Assembly (NCBI RefSeq): GCF_030687835.1
Contig: NZ_CP117449.1
Span: 930,001 to 994,000 of the forward strand
Direction: 5' to 3'
DNA: 64,000 bases
Source of the DNA: Pseudomonas hefeiensis
GTDB taxonomy: Bacteria; Pseudomonadota; Gammaproteobacteria; Pseudomonadales; Pseudomonadaceae
This document shows, in pieces, positions 1 to 7,998 of this stretch. Below the pieces are notes generated by a model. The model was not told the DNA's origin, ran no database searches, and saw only the letters and a program-made list of their open reading frames with translations. The number at the start of each line of letters is the position of its first letter. The first letter of the stretch is position 1. The translations under genes and the position numbers were made by a program.

Positions 1-205
1 ACGCACGAGCGCGGACGGCATTGCCCAGCACTCGCAGATGTTCTCTTTCGTGGGCATCGCTGAAGGACGCTGCCCGCTTGGTCATCAGTGAATCCATCGC
101 CGTGCGAAAGTTGTTTCGCAGTTGCGTGTCGTCCAGGGCCTTGTGGGCCCGGGCGCGAAAATCTTCCTGCACCTCAACGGTCGGAATCAGCGTCGGCGTG
201 CTCAT
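1..205 (-). CDS. lutB: LutB/LldF-type lactate utilisation iron-sulfur protein, N-terminal part
   Basis: Only the first 68 codons or so are inside the window; the gene runs off the left edge. The visible N-terminus (MSTPTLIPTVEVQEDFRARA, then a stretch with RNNFRTAMDSLM) matches the start of LutB/LldF, the ferredoxin-like subunit of the LutABC complex that oxidises L-lactate to pyruvate in the cytoplasm. The ATG lies inside the lutA stop region (ATGA overlap of 4 bases), so the two genes should be translationally coupled and belong to one lldP-lutA-lutB transcript. The iron-sulfur cysteine motifs would lie outside the window, so the family call rests on the N-terminus and the neighbours. Confidence 0.8.
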   Translation of the reverse strand, partial: MSTPTLIPTVEVQEDFRARAHKALDDTQLRNNFRTAMDSLMTKRAASFSDAHEREHLRVLGNAVRARA

Positions 206-1026
206 ACGACACCCCCGGTACGCTGCCAGAGGAAGCTCGCCAGGTGCTGCCCGCGTAACGCTTGCTGCTGTTTCTCCAGGGCGCCGTTGATATTCATCAG
301 GCAACCGCAGTCGGCACTGACGACCTGGTGCGCGCCGGACTCCTTCAGCGCGCGGGTCTTGTCGGCCACCATCGCGCCGGAAATATCCGGCATGCGAACG
401 CTGAACGTTCCTCCAAACCCACAGCATTCACTTTCATGGCTGTGTTCGACGCGCTCCACGTTGTCCAGCTGCGCCAGCAAGGCACGGCCATGCAGGTGGG
501 TGTTCATTTCCCGTCGTGCCGAGCAGGACGTGTGCAGCGCGACCTTCACCGGTTCGCCACTGTCGTTCAACTGCACTTTGCAGACAAACAGCAGGAACTC
601 GGCCAACTCATAGGTCCGGGCCGCCAGGGCCTGGACCTGTTTGAGCGTATCGGGCTCGTCCTTGAACAGGTCGGCGTAATGCTCGCGCAGCATGCCGGCA
701 CAGGAGCCCGACGGCACCACCACCGGATAATCCCCGGCAAACAACGCCAATTGCGCCCGCGCTACCGTCCGGGCCTGCTCGGTGTAACCCGAGGTGTACG
801 CCGGTTGCCCGCAACAGGTTTGCCCTTGCGGGTAGTCCACCCGGATCCCTTCGCGCTCCAAAAGATGAATCGCGTCCATCCCGGCTTCGGGATAGAACAG
901 GTCCACCACGCAGGTTCCGAACAGGTAAACCCGTTCGGGCTTTTTGCTGGGGTACTGCCGAGGCTCGGGCAATGGCGGGGCGACACGGGTCGCATTCGGC
1001 ACGGCGTTGTAAAAAAGCTCGCTCAT
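202..1026 (-). CDS. lutA: LutA/LldE-type (Fe-S)-binding lactate oxidation subunit
   Basis: A 274-residue protein with two CCG-type cysteine motifs, one near residues 71-73 (GQTCCGQPAY) and one near residue 200 (SECCGFGGTF). These are the iron-sulfur ligand motifs that define LutA/LldE and related glycolate oxidase GlcF-like subunits. The first 30 or so residues are a proline-rich extension before the usual RVYLFGTCV start, and no better internal start is evident. It follows lldP on the minus strand and overlaps lutB by 4 bases. The expected role is L-lactate oxidation together with LutB and LutC. Control is presumably by LldR at the lldP promoter. Confidence 0.9.
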   Translation of the reverse strand: MSELFYNAVPNATRVAPPLPEPRQYPSKKPERVYLFGTCVVDLFYPEAGMDAIHLLEREGIRVDYPQGQTCCGQPAYTSGYTEQARTVARAQLALFAGDYPVVVPSGSCAGMLREHYADLFKDEPDTLKQVQALAARTYELAEFLLFVCKVQLNDSGEPVKVALHTSCSARREMNTHLHGRALLAQLDNVERVEHSHESECCGFGGTFSVRMPDISGAMVADKTRALKESGAHQVVSADCGCLMNINGALEKQQQALRGQHLASFLWQRTGGVV

Positions 1027-1126
1027 CAGGCGTGTCTCCGGGTGGTCCCGGTTATCCGTCCGCTGAGGCTGCTGAATATAGATAAGGAATCTTTCAGCAG
1101 CCTTGCAGACCCGGTTATCAATAGCA

Positions 1127-1150
1127 GACGCCGAATCGTGGTTCGGCGTC
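1127..1150. other. Perfect 9-bp hairpin between lldP and lutA
   Basis: GACGCCGAA and TTCGGCGTC are separated by 6 nt. A T-rich run (GTTCTTTTTC) follows on the plus strand, so the element looks like an intrinsic terminator for plus-strand transcription, although no plus-strand gene leads into it. On the minus strand it sits 28 nt after the lldP stop, within the lldP-lutA operon, and has no U tail. It may stabilise the lldP 3' end or reduce read-through. Confidence 0.6.
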
Positions 1151-1177
1151 GTTCTTTTTCGGTGTTAGCTGTTGTGC

Positions 1178-2872
1178 TTAGTGCACCAGCATGCCGGTTA
1201 ACCAGTAGGCTTGGGCCAAGGTGATCAAGCCCACGATCGTTGCAAAGAATAGGCTGTGTTTCAGGGTGAAACGGAATAGATCCGATTCTTTGCCCACCAG
1301 GCCGGTTGCAGCACAGGCCACGGCAATGGACTGTGGCGAAATCATCTTGCCGGTCACACCGCCGCTGGTATTGGCGGCTACCAGCAAGGTGTCGTTGACG
1401 CCGATCTGGTGTGCGGTAGTGGCTTGCAGCGAGCCGAACAGTGCGTTGGACGATGTGTCAGAACCGGTCAGGAACACCCCCAGCCACCCCAGGAACGGCG
1501 AGAAGAACGGGAACGCCGCGCCCGTGCCGGCCAGCACCAGGGCCATGGTGGACGACATGCCCGAAAAATTGGTGACGAAGGCGAACGCCAACACCATGCC
1601 AATGGACAGGATAGGCCAGCGTAGCTCGTAGAAGGTTTCTTTTAAAGTGGTAAGACCAGTTCTGAGGTTGATCTTCAGCACCAGCATCGAGATCAAGGCC
1701 GAAAAGAAAATCGCCGTGCCGGTGGCGGAAATCGGATCAAGTTTGAAGATCGCCGGGATGGCCGTTGGATTGGTCACGATCGGCGCGACCTTGATCACCA
1801 TCTGATCCAGGTGCGGGATGGCAAAATTGAACACCCAGCCGTACATCGATCCACCCGGGGCGAACATCGCCTTGAACGGTTTGAGCGTCCAGATCGTCAC
1901 CAGCACGGTGAGGATCAGGAACGGTGACCAGGCCTTAATGATTTCACCCAGGCTGTAGGGGGAAACCACGGTGCTGCGCGGCTGGCCGAAACCGCCGACG
2001 CTGGCGGTAATGGCTGCGCTGGAGGTGGCGCCGGCAATCTGGGCACCCGCGGTGCGTTTTGGCTGCCAGACTTTCAGGAACAGGGTCAGGGAAACCAGGC
2101 TGGCCAGGGCCGAAGTGATGTCCGGCAGCTCCGGGCCGATGAAGTTGGAGGTGAAGTATTGGGTGATGGCGAAGCTCAAGCCTGCCACCAGCGCTGCCGG
2201 CCAGGTTTCCCGAACGCCGCGCAGGCCGTCCATCATGAACACCAGCCAGAACGGTACGAACAGCGACAACAATGGCAACTGACGGCCCGTCATGGCGCCG
2301 ATCTTGAACGCGTCGATTCCGGTGACCTGTCCGGCCACGATGATCGGAATGCCCAAGGCGCCGAACGCCACGGGGGCGGTGTTGGCAATCAAGCACAGGC
2401 CGGCGGCGTATAGGGGATTGAAGCCCAGGCCGACCAACAGCGCTGCAGTAATCGCTACCGGCGCGCCGAAGCCGGCGGCGCCTTCCAGAAAAGCACCGAA
2501 GCAAAAACCGATCAACAACACCTGAAGGCGCTGGTCATCGGTAATCGACAGCACCGAGCTGCGGATCACTTCGAACTGGCCGCTCTTGACGGTCAGTTTG
2601 TAGAGAAATACCGCCGCGACGATGATCCAGGCGATAGGCCACAGGCCATAGGCAAAACCATAGCCGGCAGCAGCGAACGCCATGTCCACTGGCATTTGAA
2701 ACGCGAAGATCGCTACGGCAATCGCCAAGGCCAGGGTGATGCTGCCGGCCACATGTCCCTTGAGGCGAAACACCGCCAGGGCCAGGAAGAAAAATACGAT
2801 GGGGATAACGGCCGCAAGTGCGGACAAGCCGAGGCTGCCGAGCGGGCTGTAGAGCTGTTGCCAGGTTTGCAT
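1178..2872 (-). CDS. lldP: L-lactate permease
   Basis: A 564-residue, very hydrophobic protein of the LctP/GlcA family, which imports L-lactate (also D-lactate and glycolate) with protons across the inner membrane. It begins [20 protein letters not shown] and carries the conserved segments [20 protein letters not shown] and, near the C-terminus, [17 protein letters not shown] and [14 protein letters not shown], which are typical of the family. Length is normal (about 550-565). The start has an AGGGG Shine-Dalgarno sequence 8-12 nt upstream. It is the first gene of the lldP-lutA-lutB operon, divergent from lldR, with an LldR operator at its promoter. A second operator-like sequence lies inside the coding region, at 1645-1661. 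Confidence 0.95.
   Translation of the reverse strand: MQTWQQLYSPLGSLGLSALAAVIPIVFFFLALAVFRLKGHVAGSITLALAIAVAIFAFQMPVDMAFAAAGYGFAYGLWPIAWIIVAAVFLYKLTVKSGQFEVIRSSVLSITDDQRLQVLLIGFCFGAFLEGAAGFGAPVAITAALLVGLGFNPLYAAGLCLIANTAPVAFGALGIPIIVAGQVTGIDAFKIGAMTGRQLPLLSLFVPFWLVFMMDGLRGVRETWPAALVAGLSFAITQYFTSNFIGPELPDITSALASLVSLTLFLKVWQPKRTAGAQIAGATSSAAITASVGGFGQPRSTVVSPYSLGEIIKAWSPFLILTVLVTIWTLKPFKAMFAPGGSMYGWVFNFAIPHLDQMVIKVAPIVTNPTAIPAIFKLDPISATGTAIFFSALISMLVLKINLRTGLTTLKETFYELRWPILSIGMVLAFAFVTNFSGMSSTMALVLAGTGAAFPFFSPFLGWLGVFLTGSDTSSNALFGSLQATTAHQIGVNDTLLVAANTSGGVTGKMISPQSIAVACAATGLVGKESDLFRFTLKHSLFFATIVGLITLAQAYWLTGMLVH
1645..1661. promoter_or_regulatory. Operator-like palindrome inside lldP, resembling the LldR site
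   Basis: AAGTGGTAAGACCAGTT differs from the promoter operator AATTGGTAAGACCAATT at only two of 17 positions and keeps the whole TGGTAAGACCA core. It lies about 1.28 kb into the operon. The codons at and next to it include AGA, CTT and TTA, which are uncommon in the rest of this gene. Function is inferred from sequence similarity only. Confidence 0.45.
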
Positions 2873-2889
2873 AGTGGGTGGGCCCCTAA

Positions 2890-2897
2890 TTGTTGTT
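2890..2897 (-). promoter_or_regulatory. Candidate Hfq/Crc A-rich site in the lldP leader
   Basis: On the transcribed strand the leader reads AACAACAA about 18-25 nt before the lldP ATG, next to the AGGGG Shine-Dalgarno sequence. This is an exact AAnAAnAA motif, the form bound by Hfq with Crc during carbon catabolite repression in pseudomonads. Position and motif fit, but an 8-nt motif can occur by chance. Confidence 0.4.
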
Positions 2898-2925
2898 GGT
2901 CAGGCACTGGTCAGCGATTTTGGGT

Positions 2926-2942
2926 AATTGGTAAGACCAATT
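2926..2942. promoter_or_regulatory. LldR operator at the lldP promoter
   Basis: AATTGGTAAGACCAATT is a perfect 7-bp inverted repeat around a 3-nt centre. It closely resembles known GntR/FadR-type LldR (LctR) operators, which have the form AATTGG-N5-CCAATT. It lies between divergent lldP and lldR and overlaps the probable -10 region of lldP, a position suited to repression released by lactate. Confidence 0.85.
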
Positions 2943-2967
2943 TACAAGCGCTGTCGGCTAGGGTAAA
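2939..2967 (-). promoter_or_regulatory. Candidate lldP promoter
   Basis: On the minus strand, TTTACC and TAAATT are separated by 17 nt and resemble -35 and -10 hexamers. The -10 overlaps the LldR operator. The match is moderate; the operator position is the stronger argument. Confidence 0.4.
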
Positions 2968-3135
2968 AGCCTTGGTTGTCGCGTGTCAATTTGCCGCTCT
3001 CAAACTTTCGTCGAATGAGTGCGGCCGATGGCATCTGATCTGTAGGTATAAGTGGCTTCTGGAGGGTGTCGGCGGGGCGCGGATAGGCCAGAATAGGGAG
3101 CCCGGCGAACCGTCGGGATCGTGGAGAGTCGAGTT

Positions 3136-3903
3136 ATGGGGTTTGATCAGATTCGTCAGCGCCGTTTGTCTGACGATATTGTCGAGCGGCTTGAAGGAAT
3201 GATCCTTGAAGGCACGCTGAAATCCGGCGAGCGCCTGCCCGCCGAGCGTACCTTGGCCGAGCAGTTCGGCGTGTCACGCCCTTCGTTGCGCGAGGCGATC
3301 CAGAAGCTGGCGGCCAAGGGTTTGCTGGTCAGCCGCCAGGGCGGTGGCAACTATGTGGTGGAGTCGCTGGGCTCAACCTTCAGTGATCCACTGTTGCAGT
3401 TGTTGGAAAGCAATCCTGAAGCGCAACGTGATTTGTTGGAGTTTCGCCATACCCTGGAAGCTTCCTGCGCTTATTACGCGGCACAGCGGGCCACGGACGT
3501 GGATCGCGAGCGGCTGACGGCGGCGTTCGAGGAGCTTCAGGATTGCTATTCACGTCATGAAAATGTGAGCCGGGCCGAGGAGGGCGCCGCGGATGCCCGG
3601 TTTCACCTGGCCATCGCCGAGGCCAGTCACAATGCAGTGTTGCTGCATACGATTCGTGGTCTGTTCGATTTGCTCAAGCGCAACGTCGTCACCAACATTG
3701 GCGGCATGTACAAACAGCGCAGCGAAACCCGAGACATGCTGATCAGTCAGCATCGGGAGTTGTATCAAGCTATTATGGGCGGGCACGCCGAGCAGGCGCG
3801 GGAAGTCTCCAGCCGGCATATTCTGTATGTGCAGGAAGTCTTGGAAGAGGTCCGTCAGGAGGTGCAGCGAGTGGCGCGGGCGGAGCGGCGCAAGGGGATG
3901 TAG
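3136..3903 (+). CDS. lldR: GntR/FadR-family lactate-responsive repressor
   Basis: A 255-residue regulator. Residues about 1-70 are a GntR winged helix-turn-helix (LAEQFGVSRPSLREAIQKLA, then GLLVSRQGGGNYV). The rest is an all-helical FCD effector domain, with a histidine (ASHN) and the C-terminal SRHILYVQEVLEEV helix. I start it at the ATG at 3136, which has GGAG 9 nt upstream, rather than at the in-frame GTG at 3121. It is divergent from lldP and separated by 263 nt containing the LldR palindrome. It should repress lldP-lutA-lutB and lose DNA binding on L-lactate; this role follows from the family and the context. Confidence 0.88.
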   Translation: MGFDQIRQRRLSDDIVERLEGMILEGTLKSGERLPAERTLAEQFGVSRPSLREAIQKLAAKGLLVSRQGGGNYVVESLGSTFSDPLLQLLESNPEAQRDLLEFRHTLEASCAYYAAQRATDVDRERLTAAFEELQDCYSRHENVSRAEEGAADARFHLAIAEASHNAVLLHTIRGLFDLLKRNVVTNIGGMYKQRSETRDMLISQHRELYQAIMGGHAEQAREVSSRHILYVQEVLEEVRQEVQRVARAERRKGM

Positions 3904-3933
3904 TCAGCTGGTTCTATAGTGATTGCGGACTTC

Positions 3934-4022
3934 TGTGGGAGCGAGCCTGCTCGCGAAAGCGGTCTGTCTGACACATCAAGGTTGCATGTGCCTCCGTCAT
4001 CGCGAGCAGGCTCGCTCCCACA
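3934..4022. repeat. REPIN-type palindromic doublet, copy 1
   Basis: TGTGGGAGCGAGCCTGCTCG at the left end is repeated in inverted form at the right end, with about 43 nt between the arms. The whole unit can fold into one long hairpin. It lies between the 3' ends of lldR and smpB. The same element recurs at seven other places in this window. Confidence 0.92.
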
Positions 4023-4080
4023 TTGGATCTTCAGCGAACACAGAATGTGAGTTCGCAAAAGCGCTCCCCAGGCGAAAGAA

Positions 4081-4563
4081 TCAGTCTTCCTTGCCCTTGT
4101 TACGCACCGCGCGTTGCAGTTCGCGACCGGCATCGCGTTCGCGCTCGGTATCACGCTTGTCGTATTCCTTCTTGCCTTTGCCCAGCGCAATTTCGCACTT
4201 GATCAAATGCTTGCTCCAGTACAGCGACGTGCAGACGCAGGCGTAGCCTTTTTGCTGCACGGCCGCGAAGAGCTTTTCCAGCTCGCGCTTGTTGAGCAGC
4301 AGCTTGCGCGACCGCGTCGGATCGGCGATCACGTGGGTGCTGGCGGTGGTCAGGGGCGTGATATGGCTACCCAGCAGCCAGGCCTCGCCGTCCTTGAGCA
4401 GCACATAACTGTCGACCAGTTGTGCCTTGCCAGCACGCAAGCTCTTTACTTCCCAGCCGGCCAGGACCATGCCAGCCTCGAAACGCTGTTCGATGAAGTA
4501 GTCGTGTCGCGCCTTTTTATTTTGCGCGATGGTCCCTGTGGGGTGTTTCTTCTGTTTAGCCAT
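4081..4563 (-). CDS. smpB: SsrA-binding protein SmpB
   Basis: A 160-residue basic protein that binds tmRNA and brings it to stalled ribosomes for trans-translation. It has the full SmpB pattern: [20 protein letters not shown] and [14 protein letters not shown] near the N-terminus, [18 protein letters not shown] in the middle, and the lysine/arginine-rich tail [17 protein letters not shown] that enters the mRNA channel. An ATG with a normal SmpB N-terminus ([12 protein letters not shown]) is used; the longer in-frame extension to 4737 is unrelated. It is divergent from the symporter gene at 4682. Confidence 0.97.
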   Translation of the reverse strand: MAKQKKHPTGTIAQNKKARHDYFIEQRFEAGMVLAGWEVKSLRAGKAQLVDSYVLLKDGEAWLLGSHITPLTTASTHVIADPTRSRKLLLNKRELEKLFAAVQQKGYACVCTSLYWSKHLIKCEIALGKGKKEYDKRDTERERDAGRELQRAVRNKGKED

Positions 4564-4681
4564 AGGGGCGGCATTATAGGCAGTTGCGGGCGTGTCGGCT
4601 ACGGTGAAGCTGCGTGCTTGAGCAGGTTGAATGAATCCCGGACAATGCGGCCTCTTTTTCGAACGCTTGGGCGTGATCACG

Positions 4682-6085
4682 ATGTCGACAGACAAGGTTT
4701 CTGTCCACGGCAGTTGGGCTAGCCGCTGGGTCTTCATATTCGCCGCAACCGGTTCGGCCGTGGGGCTGGGCAGTATCTGGAAGTTTCCCTACATGGTCGG
4801 CGTCTATGGTGGCGGTGCCTTTGTATTGATGTTTCTGGCATGCATCGCGCTCATCGGCGCGCCGGTGATGCTGGCCGAGACCCTCATCGGTCGCCGCGCC
4901 CGGCAAAGCCCGGCCAATGCCCTGAAGGTACTGGCAGTGGAGGCCGGGCACTCGGCCAAGTGGTCGTGGGGCGCGTTTGCCGGAATGATCACGGCGCTGC
5001 TGATCCTGTCTTTTTACAGTGTGGTCGGTGGCTGGTCGCTGGACTACATCATCGATATGGGGCGAGGGGACTTTCAGGGTGTGACACCCGATCAGGTCGG
5101 CGCCTACTTCGGCGATGTGATCTCCGACCCCTGGCGGCTGACGCTTTGGCATACGATTTTCATGGTGCTCTCCGCGGTAGTGATTGCCCGCGGGGTGGTG
5201 GCGGGGCTTGAGCGCAGCCTGCGAATCATGATGCCGCTGCTGTTCGTGATGATCCTGGTATTGCTGGGTTACAGCATGACCACCGGGCACTTCATGGAAG
5301 GTGTTCACTTCATGTTCGATTTCCAGCCGGAGAAAGTCATGGACGGCCTGCTGCCAGCCATGGGGCATGCGTTTTTCTCCCTGAGCGTGGGGGTGGGCTC
5401 GATCATGATCTATGGGGCCTACATGCCCAAGAACGCTTCCTTGACCAAGACCGTGGTGGGCGTTGCGCTGCTGGATACCTTTGTATCGTTGCTGGCCGGG
5501 CTGGCGTTGTTTCCGATTGTCTTCGCCGCCGGCCTGAATCCCAGCGAAGGGCCGGGGCTGATGTTTGTCAGCCTGCCATTCGCCTTCGGCAACATGGCGT
5601 TTGGTCAATTCATGGGAGTGGTGTTTTTCCTCCTGGTGGCCATTGCCGCCTGGAGTTCGGCCATTTCCCTGCTGGAGCCCATGGTCGCTTATCTGGTTGA
5701 GCGAACCCGGCTCAGTCGCGCCTGGGTGACGTTCTGGCTGGCTTTTACCTGTTGGTTCGTTGGCCTGGGCACGGTGTTTTCCTTCAATATATGGAAACAA
5801 GCGAAGTTTTTCGTGAACGAAGGCGGGCTGTTCCATCTCTACCAGTGGGGAGCAACCGGAGGGCTGGATTTCTTCGGCGTGATTGATTTCTTCACCTCAC
5901 GGATCATGCTGCCGCTGGGTGGTTTGTGTTTCGTGGTGTTTGCAGGATGGGTCATGGGGCGTGAGGCGGTGCGTGATGAATTGTCGCTGCGCAGCCCTGT
6001 ATTGTTTACCTTGAGCCTGTTCTTGATGCGCTATGTAGCGCCCATCGGCATTCTTGTAGTGTTTGCCGCCCAGCTGTGGAAGTGA
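4682..6085 (+). CDS. Sodium-dependent transporter, NSS/SNF family
   Basis: A 467-residue membrane protein with the family signature [20 protein letters not shown] in the first membrane helix, where sodium and substrate bind in LeuT-like proteins. About 11-12 hydrophobic segments follow. NSS proteins co-transport amino acids or related amines with sodium, and the substrate here cannot be told from sequence. I chose the ATG at 4682 because the typical N-terminus [20 protein letters not shown] begins there; an in-frame ATG at 4631 would add 17 residues, and neither has a strong Shine-Dalgarno sequence. It ends 7 nt before ratA, so it may be cotranscribed with ratA and rnfH. Confidence 0.88.
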   Translation: MSTDKVSVHGSWASRWVFIFAATGSAVGLGSIWKFPYMVGVYGGGAFVLMFLACIALIGAPVMLAETLIGRRARQSPANALKVLAVEAGHSAKWSWGAFAGMITALLILSFYSVVGGWSLDYIIDMGRGDFQGVTPDQVGAYFGDVISDPWRLTLWHTIFMVLSAVVIARGVVAGLERSLRIMMPLLFVMILVLLGYSMTTGHFMEGVHFMFDFQPEKVMDGLLPAMGHAFFSLSVGVGSIMIYGAYMPKNASLTKTVVGVALLDTFVSLLAGLALFPIVFAAGLNPSEGPGLMFVSLPFAFGNMAFGQFMGVVFFLLVAIAAWSSAISLLEPMVAYLVERTRLSRAWVTFWLAFTCWFVGLGTVFSFNIWKQAKFFVNEGGLFHLYQWGATGGLDFFGVIDFFTSRIMLPLGGLCFVVFAGWVMGREAVRDELSLRSPVLFTLSLFLMRYVAPIGILVVFAAQLWK

Positions 6086-6092
6086 CGCTTAC

Positions 6093-6536
6093 ATGACGAC
6101 ACATATTCAACGTTCGGCCTTGCTGCCCTATCCGGCGCAGGCGTTGTACGACCTGGTCAACGATGTAGCAAGTTACCCGCAATTTTTGCCTTGGTGCTCG
6201 TCTGCCGAAGTGCTCGAAAGCTCTGAAACCCATATGCGCGCCAGTCTCAATGTCGCCAAGGGCGGATTGAGCCAGCACTTTGTCACGCGCAATACCCTGG
6301 TGCCGGGACAGTCCATTGAAATGAACCTGGAAGAGGGGCCTTTCAATCAGCTCCACGGTGTCTGGGTGTTCAAGGCGCTGGGAGAGAAAGCCTGCAAGAT
6401 CAGCCTGGATCTGTCGTTCGACTACGCAGGCCCGCTGGTGCGAGCCACGCTGGGCCCGCTGTTCAATCAGGCGGCCAATACTCTGGTCGACGCATTCTGT
6501 CAGCGTGCCAAGCAACACGCAGAGCTTGCGCGTTGA
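6093..6536 (+). CDS. ratA: RatA/PasT-type START-like protein (ubiquinone-binding, Coq10-like)
   Basis: A 147-residue single-domain protein of the polyketide cyclase/START-like fold (VPYPAQ-like start LLPYPAQALYDLVNDVASYP, then FLPWCSSAEVLE). RatA/PasT homologues bind ubiquinone or interfere with ribosome subunit joining; which applies here is not known. Length and motifs are normal for the family. The next gene, rnfH, overlaps its stop codon, the same pair order (ratA-rnfH) seen near smpB in many gammaproteobacteria. Confidence 0.9.
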   Translation: MTTHIQRSALLPYPAQALYDLVNDVASYPQFLPWCSSAEVLESSETHMRASLNVAKGGLSQHFVTRNTLVPGQSIEMNLEEGPFNQLHGVWVFKALGEKACKISLDLSFDYAGPLVRATLGPLFNQAANTLVDAFCQRAKQHAELAR

Positions 6537-6835
6537 TTGAGCTGGAGGTGGTGTATGCCGGCGTCGATCGTCAGGTCTTGCGCGTATTTTCCGTGCCGCA
6601 AGGCACCAGTGTTCGAGCGGCGTTAGAGGCGTCCGGAATTGCTGCTGAGTTTCCGGAGCTGGATCTGGCCACTTGCCCGGTGGGGATTTTTGGCAAGGTG
6701 GTTGCCGATCCGGATCGCCAGCCGGTGCGGGCGGCTGATCGACTTGAAATCTATCGACCGTTATTGGCTGACCCAAAAGAAATTCGTCGATTGCGCGCCG
6801 CCAAGGCGGCTCAGGCGCGTCAACCTGATCAATAG
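6533..6835 (+). CDS. rnfH: RnfH/YfjF family ubiquitin-fold protein
   Basis: A 100-residue protein with the RnfH pattern: MIELEVVYAGVDRQVLRVFS at the start, a central VGIFGKVV, and RLEIYRPLLADPKEIRRLRA near the end. The family has a beta-grasp (ubiquitin-like) fold and an uncertain function; in most genomes it sits beside ratA rather than an rnf operon. The start appears to be TTG at 6533, overlapping the ratA TGA (TTGA), which suggests coupled translation. No ATG or GTG alternative keeps the conserved first strand. Confidence 0.85.
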   Translation: MIELEVVYAGVDRQVLRVFSVPQGTSVRAALEASGIAAEFPELDLATCPVGIFGKVVADPDRQPVRAADRLEIYRPLLADPKEIRRLRAAKAAQARQPDQ

Positions 6836-6857
6836 CCAGGTCTGAATCGCAGGCAAC

Positions 6858-6883
6858 AAAAAACCCGGCAAGCCGGGTTTTTT
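6858..6883. terminator. Bidirectional intrinsic terminator between rnfH and bamE
   Basis: AAAAAACCCGGC and GCCGGGTTTTTT are separated by 2 nt. The GC core is flanked by A and T runs, so it can stop transcription from both convergent units. Confidence 0.93.
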
Positions 6884-6893
6884 ATTGAGCAAT

Positions 6894-7421
6894 TTATTGC
6901 GGCGAGGTATCCAGTGGTTCTGGCGTCGGGACAGGCACGGTCTCGACGTTGTCCACGTCCTTCTGGATCTGGTCGAGCAACGAGCCTGGCTTGACCGGTT
7001 TTTCCGGTTTCGGCTGCTCGGCATTCTGGGTTGGGTCGGTCACCGTAGTGCCGCTGTCCTGGCCCATAATGGCCTCGTCGCGACTCACACCGGGCATGAA
7101 ATCGCCCGACAGGCTGACAAGTTGGTCATTGGCGTCGAAGATAACGCTGATGCGTTCCTGTTGGCGTTCACCACCACCTGGTTGCAGGCTGTACAAATAA
7201 TCCCAGCGATCGGCATGGAACGTGTCGGTCAGCAGAGGGTTACCCATGATAAACCGTACTTGCCGACGGGTCATTCCCGGGCGTAACTGGTCTATCATGT
7301 CCTGCGTGACGACATTGCCCTGCTGGATGTCGATTTTGTAAACCCCGGGGAATGAACAACCGGCGAGTGCGAGCAGTCCCACAAAGGTGAAACTGGTTAG
7401 CAAGAGCTTGGTGTTTTGCAT
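6894..7421 (-). CDS. bamE: Outer membrane lipoprotein BamE (OmlA)
   Basis: A 175-residue lipoprotein. Residues 1-21 are a signal peptide ending in the lipobox LAGC, so Cys22 should be lipidated. The BamE domain follows, with [20 protein letters not shown] and [11 protein letters not shown]. BamE is a subunit of the BAM complex that folds outer membrane proteins. The C-terminal 60 residues are a proline/glutamate-rich tail longer than in E. coli BamE, as is usual in pseudomonads (OmlA). It is divergent from fur, the known omlA-fur arrangement. Confidence 0.95.
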   Translation of the reverse strand: MQNTKLLLTSFTFVGLLALAGCSFPGVYKIDIQQGNVVTQDMIDQLRPGMTRRQVRFIMGNPLLTDTFHADRWDYLYSLQPGGGERQQERISVIFDANDQLVSLSGDFMPGVSRDEAIMGQDSGTTVTDPTQNAEQPKPEKPVKPGSLLDQIQKDVDNVETVPVPTPEPLDTSPQ

Positions 7422-7518
7422 CGGTGGGCGACTTCCACTATCTTGGCTGGGACAACGTAAACGCCGATCATACCCGCATTAAGAGAAGCTGCGAAGCAGC
7501 ATCGCGAGAAAGCTGACC

Positions 7519-7923
7519 ATGGTTGAAAATAGCGAACTACGCAAAGCCGGCCTCAAAGTGACCCTGCCACGGGTCAAAATTCTGCAGATGCTCGATTCCG
7601 CCGAGCAACGCCACATGAGTGCCGAGGATGTCTACAAGGCGCTTATGGAAGCTGGCGAGGACGTCGGTCTGGCCACGGTTTACCGTGTCCTGACTCAGTT
7701 CGAGGCAGCAGGTCTTGTGGTGCGGCATAACTTCGACGGAGGCCATGCGGTCTTTGAACTGGACGACGGCAAGCATCACGACCATATGGTCAACGTCGAG
7801 ACCAGTGAAGTCATCGAATTCTTCGACGAAGAAATCGAGCGGCTGCAGAAAGCAATCGTCGACAAGTATGGCTTCGAGATGGTTGATCACAATCTTGTGC
7901 TGTACGTACGCAAGAAAAAGTAA
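7519..7923 (+). CDS. fur: Ferric uptake regulator Fur
   Basis: A 134-residue iron-responsive repressor. It has the N-terminal winged helix (LRKAGLKVTLPRVKILQML, GLATVYRVLTQFEAAGLV) and the C-terminal metal-binding dimerisation domain with HHDHMVNVETSEVIEF and VDHNLVLYVRKKK. With Fe(II) it represses siderophore and iron-uptake genes. No cysteine occurs anywhere in the protein; the CxxC zinc ligands of E. coli Fur are replaced (N and E/T in NVETSEV), a state known in pseudomonad Fur. It is divergent from bamE and followed by a strong hairpin. Confidence 0.97.
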   Translation: MVENSELRKAGLKVTLPRVKILQMLDSAEQRHMSAEDVYKALMEAGEDVGLATVYRVLTQFEAAGLVVRHNFDGGHAVFELDDGKHHDHMVNVETSEVIEFFDEEIERLQKAIVDKYGFEMVDHNLVLYVRKKK

Positions 7924-7957
7924 GCATGTCGCGCGGACTTAAGGTTCGCGAAACGAA

Positions 7958-7983
7958 CGAAGGCGACCCCAGGGTCGCCTTCG
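7958..7983. terminator. Intrinsic terminator-like hairpin between fur and recN
   Basis: A perfect 12-bp stem (CGAAGGCGACCC / GGGTCGCCTTCG) with a 2-nt loop lies between the convergent ends of fur and recN. The downstream U tract is short and broken (TGCTTTC), so termination strength is uncertain. Confidence 0.75.
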
Positions 7984-7998
7984 TGCTTTCTGTCGTTC

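Noticed and set aside
4574..5836. A 420-codon minus-strand frame opposite the sodium symporter
   Set aside because: It is a shadow frame; the plus-strand frame has clear NSS motifs and membrane helices.
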